64,000 nucleotides of DNA from Diphasiastrum complanatum (taxonomy: Eukaryota; Streptophyta; Lycopodiopsida; Lycopodiales; Lycopodiaceae), in the NCBI GenBank assembly GCA_029204225.1, contig CM055099.1, forward strand, positions 47,430,542 through 47,494,541, read 5' to 3'. Both the position numbers and the translations under genes were made by a program. Shown here one piece after another: positions 35,201 to 43,199 of this stretch (the stretch's first letter is position 1; the number at the start of each line of letters is the position of its first letter). The notes beneath the pieces were generated by a model that was given only the letters and a program-made list of their open reading frames with translations, was not told the DNA's origin and searched no databases.

Positions 35201-38200
35201 GTCCAACAAAAGCTGTGGAAGGCAAGACTCCAGAAGAGGCATTTAGCGGCATTAAGCCCAAGGTAGGCGCTTTGCGAGTGTTGGTTGTACGGCCTATGCC
35301 CATATTCCCAAGGATAACAGGAAGAAGCTGGATGCAAAATCAGCAAAGAGTATTTTCTTGGGATACAGTGAAGAAAGCAAAGCTTACAGACTTTACGATC
35401 TTACTAGCAAAAAGAGGATCATAAGTCGAGATGTGATCTTTGAAAAAGATCAAACGCCTCCTATAGAGGAACTTGAGATGGAGGACGGTACAAGTGAATT
35501 TGTGCCAATACTTGATGACCCACATCCATATATTGGGGAGCCTCAGGATGATCATATGAGTGATCAAGAGGAAGAATCCGAGGAGGCTAGGAAGCGGAAG
35601 GAAAGGGGCAAATCTGTTGAGTCCTATTCACCGTCTTCATCACCAACTGCAAGGAAGAAGTTTCCCAAGTGGTACTGGCAAACTGTGCAGGACGGTTTGA
35701 TATTGGATGAGGGAGAGAGCAGCAATCCAGGGGCTAGGAGGTCTCAAAGGCAAGCCCAGCAGCATGAACACCAGGAGACAAACTATGCACTTATGACTAC
35801 TATTTTGGATTCACAAGATCCACATACATTCGTTGAGGCAGCAGATGAGAAGGTATGGCAACATGCTATGCAAGAGTACGACTCCATTCTCAAGAATGAT
35901 ACATAGGATTTGGTGAAGTTACCAAAAGGGAAGCGTCCTATTGGCTGTAAGTGGGTCTACAGGACCAAATACAAATCTGATGGGAGCATCGAAAAGCATA
36001 AGGCAAGGCTGGTTGCTAAAGGCTATGCACAGAAGGAGGGCTTGGACTATGATGAGACGTTTGCACCGGTAGCTAAGATGACGTCTATCAGGTTGGTTTT
36101 AGCATTGGCTGCATTTTTTGGTTGGGAGGTCCATCAAATGGACATGAAGAGTGCTTTTCTTAATGGACAGTTGGCTGAAGAAGTCTACATGGAACAGCCA
36201 CAAGGTTTTGAGGCTAAGGGCAAGGAAAGTATGGTATGCAGGCTTAAGAAGGCCTTATATGGTTTGAAGCAGGCACCCAGGGCCTGGTATAGTCGTATTG
36301 ACGACTATTTTGCCAAGGAGCAATTCATAAAGAGTCAGTCGGATTGCAACCTGTTCGTGAAGGAGGAAGATGGGAACATTGTTTTGATAGTTCTCTATGT
36401 GGATGATTTGGTCATCACGGGTAACAATGGGCAGCTTATTGAAAAGGTGAAGGCTCATTTATCAAATGAGTTCGAGATGAAGGCTTTGGGCTTAATCCAC
36501 TATTGTCTTGGTTTGGAGGTTTGGAAAAAGGAAAACTGTGTGTTTATTTCCCAAGCCAACTATGCATGTGAAGTTTTGAACAGGTTCAACATGCAGGATT
36601 GCAAACCCGTTTCCACGCCCATTGATACCAGCAATAAGCCATCCAGAGATGATGGCACTCCTTTTGTGGACGAGACTCTTTATAGGCAACTTGTGGGTAG
36701 CCTGATTTATCTCACCACTACGAGACCAGACATTTCCTATGCGGTTGGTGTAGCAAGCCAGTTCATGAGTTCTCCAACTGAAGCACATTGGAAAGCAGCC
36801 AAGAGGGTTTTGAGGTATGTCAAAGGGACAACCTGCTATGGGATTGAGTACTCAGATGACGGAAAGCTTCAGCTTGGAGGCTTTACTGATTCGGATTGGG
36901 CAGGTGATAGGGATGATCGAAAGTCGACCACAAGTTACACTTTTAACCTTGGTTCAGGGGCCATTTCTTGGTGTAGCAAGAAACAGCCCACAGTTACCTT
37001 ATCATCGACAGAGGCTGAGTACAGGGCAGTGGCAAAAGCTACCTGCGAGGCAATATGGCTCAGGAGACTTCTTGGGGAGGTGCAGATTCCACAGGATGGT
37101 CCTACTATTCTTCAGTGTGACAGCCAGAGTTGCATCCAGCTTGCCAAAAATCTTGTGTACCATGCTCGTACGAAGCATATTGAGGTGGATCAACACTTCT
37201 TACGAGAGAAGATACAAAGCGGAGAAATTCAGCTTGAGAAAATTTGAAAAGTTACGTAGCATGCTAGGACATGGGGGTAAAACATTTATGTACATAGTAC
37301 ACCCCACTTGTGCTAATTAGGCAAGTAAATCAAGTAGGTTAAGGACCCATGTGGGTTCTAGAGCTAGAATTAGCAAGACACCACCTCTATACATAACATG
37401 CTATATGTAGCCCAAACTTTGGAGGGGTTTCCACGCCCTACTACACTTTGAATATTCATTCATGTTGTGTGAGCTTTGAAGTCCTCTCTCTTGCTTTTGT
37501 GTTCTACTCTATAGCTGGTTTTCTGAAGCTTTCATAGTGTGCTTACTATGCTGTTATGATACTCCATAGCTAGGCCTTGGAATTTGACAGCTACACCTAT
37601 GGAGATAGTCCTGAAATTAAGTAGTCAAGGTGATAGTGAACCATTTGATACTACTTTATATTGTCGAGCTATTGGCTATCTCATTTATCTATGTAATTCA
37701 AGACCGGAATAGTGTCTCACTCATGAGCCAATTCATGCATGCCCCGATGACATCACATTGGAAAGCATTGAAGAGGATCTTTCGATATCTTCAAGGAACA
37801 AGAAATCATGGACTGGTTTTTCCTGCTTGTGATGATGCATGTTTGGTTGGTTTTAGTGACTCGGATTGGGGTGGAGATCAAGACACTAGACGCTCTACAA
37901 GTGGACATTGCTTTTTCTATGGGAAATCTGCAATTTCGTGGTCAAGTCAAAAGCAGCCCATTGTTGCTACTTCTTCTAGTGAGGCAGAATATAAAGCGAT
38001 ATTTTCAGCCACAACGGAGTGTTTATGGCTGAGAAGACTACTTGTTGACATGAAATTTGGCGAGCCCTCAACCACTCTTATCTTGAGTGATAGTCAAAGT
38101 GCTATTGCCATTGCACGGAATCCTGTTTTTCATGCGAGGACGAAGCACATCAAGATCCATTATCACTTTGTTCGGGAGAGACTTCATGATGGCGACATTT

Positions 38201-40428
38201 TACTCGAGTATTGTCCTACGGAGGATAATATTGCGGACCTCTTCACTAAGGCGTTGCCTAGAGTCAGATTTGAAGCTTTATGCAAAGCTTTAAATTTAAT
38301 ACCACGTGATGGTTTTATTATATAGTGAAGATTTCAGTTTTTGCATTGTCATTTAAGGAGGGTGTTAGAAATAAATGACTATGTTGAAGTTAATCCATAG
38401 GTTACTTTGACCCAAAAGGTCGAGATTTGTGTAACCATGGGTATTTAGGTACTGACTCGTAGGTCCTTAGGGGTCTAATTTTGTTTAGGGGCCCTATCTT
38501 GACTTTTGGGGGTGCCCTACATTTAGTAAGTGGTTAACCTTAGGGTTTGGTGGCATTTGGCCACATTCAGGTAGAGTACTTAGATGCTCATTGTGTATTC
38601 CATTTTTGGACAGTTTGGCTAAGCATTGCTCTCCATTGCTCTTGTTGTTGTTTTCTCTCTCTCTCTCTCTTAGAGTTGGGCGCCCAACCTCTTCTCTCTT
38701 GTTTTCTGTGAAGATTGATTGATAACTAGATCTTGGTGACTTGACTCTTGCTTTCCTACAAGCTTAAAGTTGGAAGAAATCCTTCCTTGGAGTATTTTGC
38801 AGGTTTTGGAGCTCAGAATCATCAGTGGGGAATGAAGACACAGTCCCGGAGGTATCGGAAAGTCCAGGGTAGCATCAGATAGATTGAAAATTTGTTGAGT
38901 GGGGAGATTTTTACAATACTTCCTAGTTTTATGTGAAAAGTGCCATTTGTGAAAGAGTTTTGCCAAGACATTTTTCATTTGGTTGTTTGGAGAACTAATA
39001 ATCACACTAGACTATGTCTAGTACTGCCATTCATAGTTACGAGGCATTTATTCTCCATCATTTTCAATGAGAAGTGTTGGGAGGTAGCCGACTGCAAGGA
39101 GAGTTGGATTAGTAGCTTATTCCATCAAAAATCGTTGATTTTGGTGAAGATTTGAGTAAGAAACAGCATATTTTGGCAGGAAAAGTGTATAGAAGGTTTG
39201 CTGGCTGTATTTTGTTGCTGGAAAGGTACAGGAAAGGTCTGAAACGCTGGAAAAGCATCCGAAACACCATCCTAGGTGCCCGAAACACCTGAAAAGTGCC
39301 CGAAACGCCTACCCGCAGGCCCGAAACGCCAGCGTGCTGCCCCTAAATGCGGTCTTGCAGCCCAAAACGCGCGACGGGAGGGTCCACTGGTCGCGCAGCA
39401 AAGTGGTTTAAAATACTTAGCGCAGGGGTGGGTCGCCTTGCAAACGCAACAGAGTGAGAGCGCGTGAGTCGATGCATGCCACGTGTCAAAAGAAAAGGTC
39501 AAGCTGATCTGAACCACAGATCTTGCACAAATCCGACGGCCAAGAATTTGCTGAAGTTTTCCTTCACCTTTCTTCAACTTCAAATAAAATCCTGAAAGGG
39601 CCCTTAACATTGGTACTGGGCCACTTTTGTTTTAAGGCCTATCCATTGGTGGTTTTTTTGCAGATAAGGCAAAAAACAGAGTGATAATTTGACCTAGCTG
39701 GAGAGACTGATTTTGGGATCTGATTAGACACGAGCTATGCTGGTACAAAGGGCTACGTGCTGATATAAAAATCTCTGAAATCAGAGATCTGTGCGCAACA
39801 GAGGAAATTTCCAAAAATTGCAGGTTGGGAAGGGCAGTTGTGTGAGCCATTTTAAGGCTAAAATCTTCAATTTGGCATAACTTTCAATCCATAGCTCGGA
39901 TTGGAAAGTGGTCAAAGATGTCATTTGACAATTTTACAGCAAATTTTCCATTTTTGCAATCCGAACTCATATAAGTGCAGTTATGGCAACTCTATTGCTT
40001 GATTTCAAGGTCAAAATTCATGATTCGAGAGAAAGATAAATGATTGATCTTCATAGCAGCAAACAAAGCATTTCATGCAACAAAACCCCTCAAACTTGCA
40101 CTAATTTGAGATGAAAGCCCAGAAAATCGAGATCCGTCAGTTTGATTACACAAAAACAAACAAAGAAGAAGGAAATGCTTACAAGAAGATGAAAACTTTC
40201 CAAGTAGGGAAGCAACTGCGCAACGGTGCTGCGAAGAAAGCGGCAGCAAGAAGCGGCTGAATAGATTGAAAGTATATCTAGCCTCGTCAGTATGGCCTGC
40301 ATCACAGCATCTGGTAAGCGCTCTAGCTCGCATCCATCCATCATCTCCATCTCCCCCTCTTCTTCTTCTCCTACTCCTCCTGCTCTCTTCTTCATCGTCT
40401 TCTTCCTCCTCGTCATCGCCATCGCCAT
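24190..40428 (-). CDS. F-box/LRR protein, plant FBL10-like, four exons
   Basis: Exons on the minus strand: 40428-40183, 26238-26033, 25854-25755 and 25590-24190, total 1953 nt, 650 residues plus stop. All junctions are GT-AG and keep frame (phases 0, 2, 0), with no internal stop. Residues about 36-82 form an F-box. After a linker, leucine-rich repeats fill most of the rest, and the C-terminus is acidic (DYEEDELERWLEDSDS). Such proteins are substrate-recognition subunits of SCF ubiquitin ligases; that role is inferred from domains, and the target is unknown. Length and architecture fit the plant FBL10 type, but orthology is from memory and needs a search. Intron 1 is about 13.9 kb and full of retrotransposons. 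Confidence 0.82.
27460..28813 (+). pseudogene. Copia C3 fragment
   Basis: Gag remnant at about 27478-27615 (KIKDQLATVGECISDRDVVS), an intact-looking knuckle in another frame (CNYCGKYGHFAFEC, about 27765-27810), then protease (YIDSGAFKHMT, Ser to Phe change) and GAG-pre-integrase (28268-28478, HERYGHLTYQSL). The frame then jumps straight to late RT: LNKALYGLKQG and an altered YVDD box reading YVED. Integrase and most RT are deleted. The C4 LTR begins at 28814, directly after the RT piece. Closest in sequence to C6. Confidence 0.82.
28814..29054 (+). repeat. C4 5' LTR (same family as C1)
   Basis: 241 bp, TGTTAGAAATCAATGATAAA to ATTATTGACA, followed by PBS TGGTATCAGAGC at 29055-29066. A long TCTC run lies inside. 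Its sequence matches C1 LTRs on the other strand. Confidence 0.9.
29055..29066 (+). other. C4 primer-binding site (initiator Met tRNA)
   Basis: TGGTATCAGAGC immediately after the C4 LTR. The following leader (CAGTGGATACAGCTTGTCAC) matches the C1 leader at about 11285-11305 on the minus strand. Confidence 0.9.
29156..29575 (+). repeat. C5 5' LTR (aligned part)
   Basis: Aligns to the 3' LTR up to TTGATTGATAACTAGA and then diverges. Relative to the 3' LTR it carries an extra stretch of about 60 nt after GTAACCATGGGTATTTAG. No Met-tRNA PBS was found in the next 500 bp, so the true inner end is not fixed. Confidence 0.7.
29576..30060 (+). other. C5 leader or remaining LTR, no gene
   Basis: No coding signal. 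Two further GGGCGCCC palindromes lie at 29607 and 29693, after one at 29524 in the LTR. Confidence 0.5.
30065..31364 (+). pseudogene. C5 gag stub, protease and integrase, broken
   Basis: The ATG at 30065 gives a short N-terminus, then a frameshift leads to the knuckle CHYCKKYGHFIKNC (about 30143-30187). Most of gag is deleted. Protease follows (WVIDSGATRHMTSRKG, about 30386), then GAG-pre-integrase (LWHARFGHLNFASLKKL) and the first integrase Asp (VHSDVCGPS). The frame then jumps to past the third catalytic residue (MEMARCMLKAKGLPHKFWAE) in another frame, so the core is deleted. The end reads FRIFGCTAYAFVPNKL to a stop at 31364. Confidence 0.85.
31391..32423 (+). pseudogene. C5 reverse transcriptase, interrupted
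   Basis: RT motifs are readable across stops: VYKIKYKADGTIERYKARLV with a TGA just before it, LDIKTAFLNGDLNEEVYL, KKALYGLKQAPRMWH and LLYVDDIIIT (about 32199). Frame breaks lie near 32160 and 32337. The last codons read EDCKPVAT, where C6 enters at 32424. The frame resumes at 37595. Confidence 0.85.
32424..32813 (+). repeat. C6 5' LTR
   Basis: 390 bp, ending GGAATTTGACA just before the PBS. Confidence 0.92.
32814..32825 (+). other. C6 primer-binding site (initiator Met tRNA)
   Basis: TGGTATCAGAGC directly after the LTR, as in C1 and C4. Confidence 0.92.
33238..33857 (+). pseudogene. C6 gag, 5' frame
   Basis: The ATG at 33238 gives MSSLAESMLSEASRLDG and the copia gag start (FSIWKFKIKNILEDKECWKL), then the UBN2 region (STTRFLYLKNKLYTLRMETG) to LLLQEEMRRVNLSKRED. 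A single frameshift near 33845 separates it from the knuckle, which continues in the next frame. Upstream 32826-33237 is leader without a gene. Confidence 0.88.
33841..35424 (+). pseudogene. C6 gag knuckle, protease and integrase
   Basis: Knuckle CNYCGKYGHFAFEC (about 34003), protease WYIDSGASKHMTPHRDW (about 34190), GAG-pre-integrase LWHERYGHLGYQSM, and an integrase core with all three acidic residues visible: HSDLWGP, LRSDGGGEF and GVAERKN. One stop (TAG at about 34831, before YFMTFIDDFSRK) and one frameshift near 35285 (in the LRVFGC region) break it. This is the only integrase in the window that keeps the whole D,D,E set. Confidence 0.9.
35358..37247 (+). pseudogene. C6 reverse transcriptase and RNase H
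   Basis: The frame from 35358 (linker, FPKWYWQTVQDGL) has one TAG at 35904-35906, where a Trp codon is expected (NDT stop DLVKLPKGK). It then stays open to 37247. RT shows KWVYRTKYKSDGSIEKHKAR, MDMKSAFLNG, KKALYGLKQAPRAWY and VLYVDDLVITGN. RNase H shows DSDWAGD, LSSTEAEYRAV and ARTKHIEVDQHFL. The C-terminal end is cut by the 3' deletion. Confidence 0.92.
37266..37589 (+). repeat. C6 3' LTR, 5'-truncated
   Basis: Matches the 5' LTR from ACATGGGGGTAAAACATTTA to its end. The first ~60 nt and the purine tract are absent. Followed by the duplicated GCTAC. Confidence 0.9.
37595..38325 (+). pseudogene. C5 RNase H end
   Basis: After the C6 exit, C5 coding resumes (TPMEIVLKLSSQGDSEPF), with one stop after SRPE at about 37710. 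It then reads open from about 37720 to 38325: SHWKALKRIFRYLQGT, DSDWGGDQDTRRSTSGH, TSSSEAEYKAI, ARTKHIKIHYHFVRER and ADLFTKALPR. It ends shortly before the purine tract AAGGAGGG at 38355-38362. Confidence 0.9.
38363..38760 (+). repeat. C5 3' LTR
   Basis: 398 bp; TGTTAGAAATAAATGACTAT start directly after the purine tract, CTTTCCTACA end before AGCTT. It lacks an internal stretch present in the 5' LTR. Confidence 0.88.
38766..39060 (+). mobile_element. C4 leader, continued after C5
   Basis: Matches the C1 leader (minus strand about 10930-11270): GAAGAAATCCTTCCTTGG, AGATTGAAAAT(T/C)TGTTGAGTGG and AATACTTCCTAGTT. After about 39060 similarity stops, so C4 is truncated before its gag. Confidence 0.8.
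39061..40182. other. Intron 1, donor-proximal part, no element recognised
   Basis: No protein motif. A run of CCGAAACGCC/CCGAAACACC repeats lies at about 39236-39370, in a GC-rich patch that contrasts with the AT-rich surroundings. Confidence 0.5.
39236..39370. repeat. Short CGAAACGCC-type repeats
   Basis: At least six degenerate copies of (C)CCGAAAC(G/A)CC at irregular spacing of 12-27 bp, in a GC-rich patch of intron 1. Origin unknown. Confidence 0.55.
40183..40428 (-). CDS. Exon 1 of the F-box/LRR gene (F-box)
   Basis: 82 codons. I chose the ATG at 40428 because an in-frame TGA lies three codons upstream. The N-terminus is Met/Ala then Lys/Arg and Glu-rich, from a TCC/TCT-rich stretch on the plus strand. 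The F-box reads LERLPDAVMQAILTRLD then YSAASCCRFLRSTVAQLLPY. The exon ends SFHLL followed by donor GTAAGC (40182-40177), phase 0. The matching acceptor is at 26239, where the protein resumes DISPDNELLEQLL, a natural continuation. Exon 1 is easy to miss because the rest of the gene is 14 kb away. Confidence 0.8.
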
Positions 40429-41480
40429 CGCCAAGCATCAACCCTGCTACCTTTGCTTTTTACTGTCCACAGAGATTGCCTCTCCCTTCAACGTGAAATG
40501 AGATTTTTCTCTCCCTTTCAATTTGAAATGAGGAGTGCAGTCTGGTGAGGTTCCAGTTACTGAAAGCGAAGCCGTCTGCGGATTTCTGGACCCTTCAATG
40601 TGAAGTTCCTGAAGCTCGCATCTCCGAATTGTCACGCTTTTCAGGTTTTTCAGATTGCACGTGAAACCGCTTGGAGCATCTACTTGCGTTTTGATATTTC
40701 AATTGTTTTGCTTTAGTATGTGCCATGTCCTCCCCTCTCCTGTGTGTTCCGAAAACCTTTTATGTGAAAAAGTTCTTCGGCGTCTATTGAGTGACAAGCT
40801 TTTACTTGTCGATTTTTTCTTATAAAACCCAAGACTTATGACATAAAAAATTTTGTACAATTTTTGCCATGCCGGTTTTTGAAAAAAGATGTCGGTTCCA
40901 TTCTTGAACTATGTCGGCTTTCCCGAACACTCTTCCCCCCCCAATCTCCCCGGAGGGCCATCATGTGAAGTGATCTCCAATACTCGATAACAAAGAGGGT
41001 CATCATGTCAAGTAATTTGTGACACCATACTAGATAACAGCCCGACTAGTGGCAGTTATCTTGCATTATTGTTCTTAGAATCTTTTTGCCCCTTTTCTCC
41101 CTTTGTGTATGATTGGTCAATAACTCAAAAATGAATTGCCCTACTGCTCTCATTATTTTTTGCCCTCGTTTCTATTGTCTCTTGTGTCAATCAGTTCCAG
41201 CAACTTGTTTCAAGAATCTTTGATGATGTTGATCAATTTGCAGTTCTATGGTGCATTATAGCCATATCCATCATCTACATCGAACTATCGATCTATCGAC
41301 ACTATCGGCCTTGTCGACACTATGTCACTATCGAATTTGTTGACAATGTCGAACTATCGAAGGTCAAATGGTACCACTCAAAAAATAAGCAAATATCGAT
41401 CGGTCAAAGAGACATCAAAATAGGTGTGCAAGCAAGAGTTCAAGTACAAACTCCATTGTATCATATTATCTGATTCCTCA
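40429..41480 (-). promoter_or_regulatory. Presumed 5' UTR and promoter region of the F-box gene
   Basis: About 1 kb upstream of the exon 1 ATG on the minus strand. I could not place a convincing TATA box or transcription start. Pyrimidine-rich blocks near 40330-40500 and the (GA)n tract at 41488 are the only notable features. Assigned by position only. Confidence 0.3.
41283..41362. repeat. Degenerate ATCGAACT/CTATCGACA repeats
   Basis: About eight short TATCGA- or TGTCGA-containing words within 80 bp, irregularly spaced. Loosely like the 2229-2316 array. Confidence 0.5.
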
Positions 41481-41481
41481 A

Positions 41482-41485
<4 letters not shown>

Positions 41486-41529
<44 letters not shown>
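41486..41529. repeat. (GA)n microsatellite
   Basis: About 21 uninterrupted GA units, read as CT on the strand of the F-box gene about 1.06 kb upstream of its start codon. Confidence 0.92.
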
Positions 41530-41531
<2 letters not shown>

Positions 41532-42188
41532 AATAGATTTCACATAGTCCCCCTTGACAAGTCAAGACCAAATCCTTTGAATCCTTTCATCTTATAGCAT
41601 AGCAGGTCTAAACAAAGTTGAAAAAAACTTACAATACAAAGCACCATAAAGTGAAGCAAGTTTTACAATACCCAGTTGTTACATGCTACCATCCCACAAA
41701 ACGCAACCACACAAGTTAGTTCAGTGAGAAAGACAGGTGTCATAGCTGAGCATCAGTTGTCATCCATGTCCGAAACAAGATTCACTATCAGTTTAATTAG
41801 AATGTATAGTAGTCATTAGTCCAATCTTCCCTACCAAACTCTTTACCACATTGTAGGTCTTGCCCTAATGTCACTATATCATGGCATCCGCCATACTGAT
41901 CAATACAAGGCGAGTATACCTATTATTAAACGACAATCACATAGATTAAAATGACAAAGCCATAATCAATCACTACAAGTGAAAAAATGTATAGTTTCGC
42001 CATAGGAGTCGGTAACGGGACATATCCATGCCATCTTGTACCCATCAATACCAGTGAATCATTTAACACTCGATGGACTCTACACGCTTGGGAAAATCCA
42101 TGCCATTCAAGCTGACTTGGAAAAATCCATGCCATTCAGACTTACCAGACTCTGAACCAATTCAACCATATTAGATACCAAAAACTGT
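41530..42188. other. Intergenic, no gene recognised
   Basis: No motif-bearing frame, LTR pair or RNA gene seen. Confidence 0.45.
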
Positions 42189-42895
42189 TGATAGTTTGAA
42201 ATAGTCCGTTATCATGTTTTGGTTAGTGCAACAAGTAAAGTGTGTTAAGTCTCGCAGGTATCAGGGTACCCTCATACCATTCTGACCTCCAAAGACTAGT
42301 ATACTAGTCTCCTACGAGTGTGGTAAGTACTAAGCAAATCCTCGCTTTCCAGTGCCACTATACTTTCACTTTAACTCGTAAATACATACGAGCCCTAACT
42401 TATTTTCATTTACGGGGGGTTAAGATTGTTTACATAGGATTTTCTTTGGTCATATGCATTGGTAGTACCCTAAACGATTACATATTAGTAGTGTTTTAGT
42501 AGTAACCAGTTATGGACTTGGCTCATTACATTCGTCGCGTCCATTCTTTTATTGTTATTATGCATAAGCAGGCCTAAGGGCCCTGTTTATTCATATACTG
42601 GCCTTGGGCCCTATTTGGTCATATTTTTAGGACTTGGTCACGTTGATTTGGAGTGGGGCTCCTCCTATTGCGAAGGCGCACTATTTTTCCTTCAAATCCT
42701 ATTTCCTCCCTTTTTTTTGCCCTCTATTTGATTCAGGGAGAGGGTATATATAGGGCAACATTGTATTCCTTTATTCAGTTTATGATGATTGCTCATCTTT
42801 AGCCTCCTTAAGCATTCTCTCTTCTTATTTTCTAGCTTATGTCCTACTTTCTAGCATAGCTAGTGAATCTTAGCTTGTAACTTGGTATTCAATAT
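42189..42895 (+). repeat. Possible solo or orphan LTR
   Basis: Starts near TGTTGATAGTTTG. It has a TATA-like GGTATATATAGGGC at about 42745 followed by a transcribed-leader-like pyrimidine stretch, and ends in GTAACTTGGTATTCAATATC, which vaguely resembles a Met-tRNA PBS context. No second copy lies in this window, so this is a guess from composition. Confidence 0.3.
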
Positions 42896-42909
42896 CGGAT
42901 CAACGCACA

Positions 42910-43130
42910 AAGGAGACTTTCCTGCAGATTTGGTGGTGGTTGTCCAGCGCCCTACCACCCATCACTTTCATCAATTTTCTCCGTCACCTTTTTTGCAGAT
43001 TGGTGGTGGGGGCGCCCTACTACCCATCACTTTCGTTGATTTTTTCTGTAGATATTTATTGTTTTTTCATATTCGGTAGCTGCTGCCTAGCGCCTTACTA
43101 CCGTCTCATTTTCAGCAGTGCTCTTCACCG
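42910..43130. repeat. Imperfect ~75 bp tandem repeat, three copies
   Basis: Units share GCAGATTTGGTGGTGG, GCGCC(C/T)TACTACC and ATCACTTTC(A/G)T blocks near 42915, 42997 and 43078. Non-coding as far as I can see; possibly a retroelement leader. Confidence 0.6.
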
Positions 43131-43199
43131 ACTTGCTGTCCGTTTCGGCTATTGATTGGAGACTGATCGATGTGCGAATCATGTGTATATGGGAAGTAG

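Larger units (their letters stand above)
32424..37589 (+). mobile_element. Copia element C6, youngest insertion of the intron nest
   Basis: TGTTGAAATAAATG at 32424 and TTTGACA at 37589, with a perfect 5-bp duplication GCTAC (32419-32423 and 37590-37594). It lies within C5 RT/RNase H. LTRs are close to identical over the shared part (I count about five substitutions and one 2-nt indel in about 325 bp, by eye). Coding order gag-PR-INT-RT-RH is nearly complete. The 3' end is rearranged: the RNase H tail, purine tract and first ~60 nt of the 3' LTR are missing. Confidence 0.93.
29156..38760 (+). mobile_element. Copia element C5, nested in C4, with TSD
   Basis: Ends are TGTTAG at 29156 and CTACA at 38760. 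The flanking 5-bp duplication is AGCTT (29151-29155 and 38761-38765). On both sides the C4 leader continues (GGAGGTGAAAGC left, GAAGAAATCCTTCCTTGG right). C5 is split by C6 between RT and RNase H. Order on the plus strand: LTR, gag stub and knuckle, protease, broken integrase, RT, [C6], RNase H, purine tract, LTR. Confidence 0.92.
26239..40182 (-). other. Giant intron 1 of the F-box/LRR gene
   Basis: 13,944 bp between donor GTAAGC and acceptor GGCAG. It contains copia elements C3, C4, C5 and C6, all coded on the opposite (plus) strand. About 1.2 kb at the acceptor end (26239-27459) and 1.1 kb at the donor end (39061-40182) show no recognisable element. Confidence 0.78.

Noticed and set aside
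40266-40501. Plus-strand Ser-rich frames over the F-box exon
   Set aside because: They are the complement of the Glu-rich exon 1 start (TCC/TCT run) and have no independent support.
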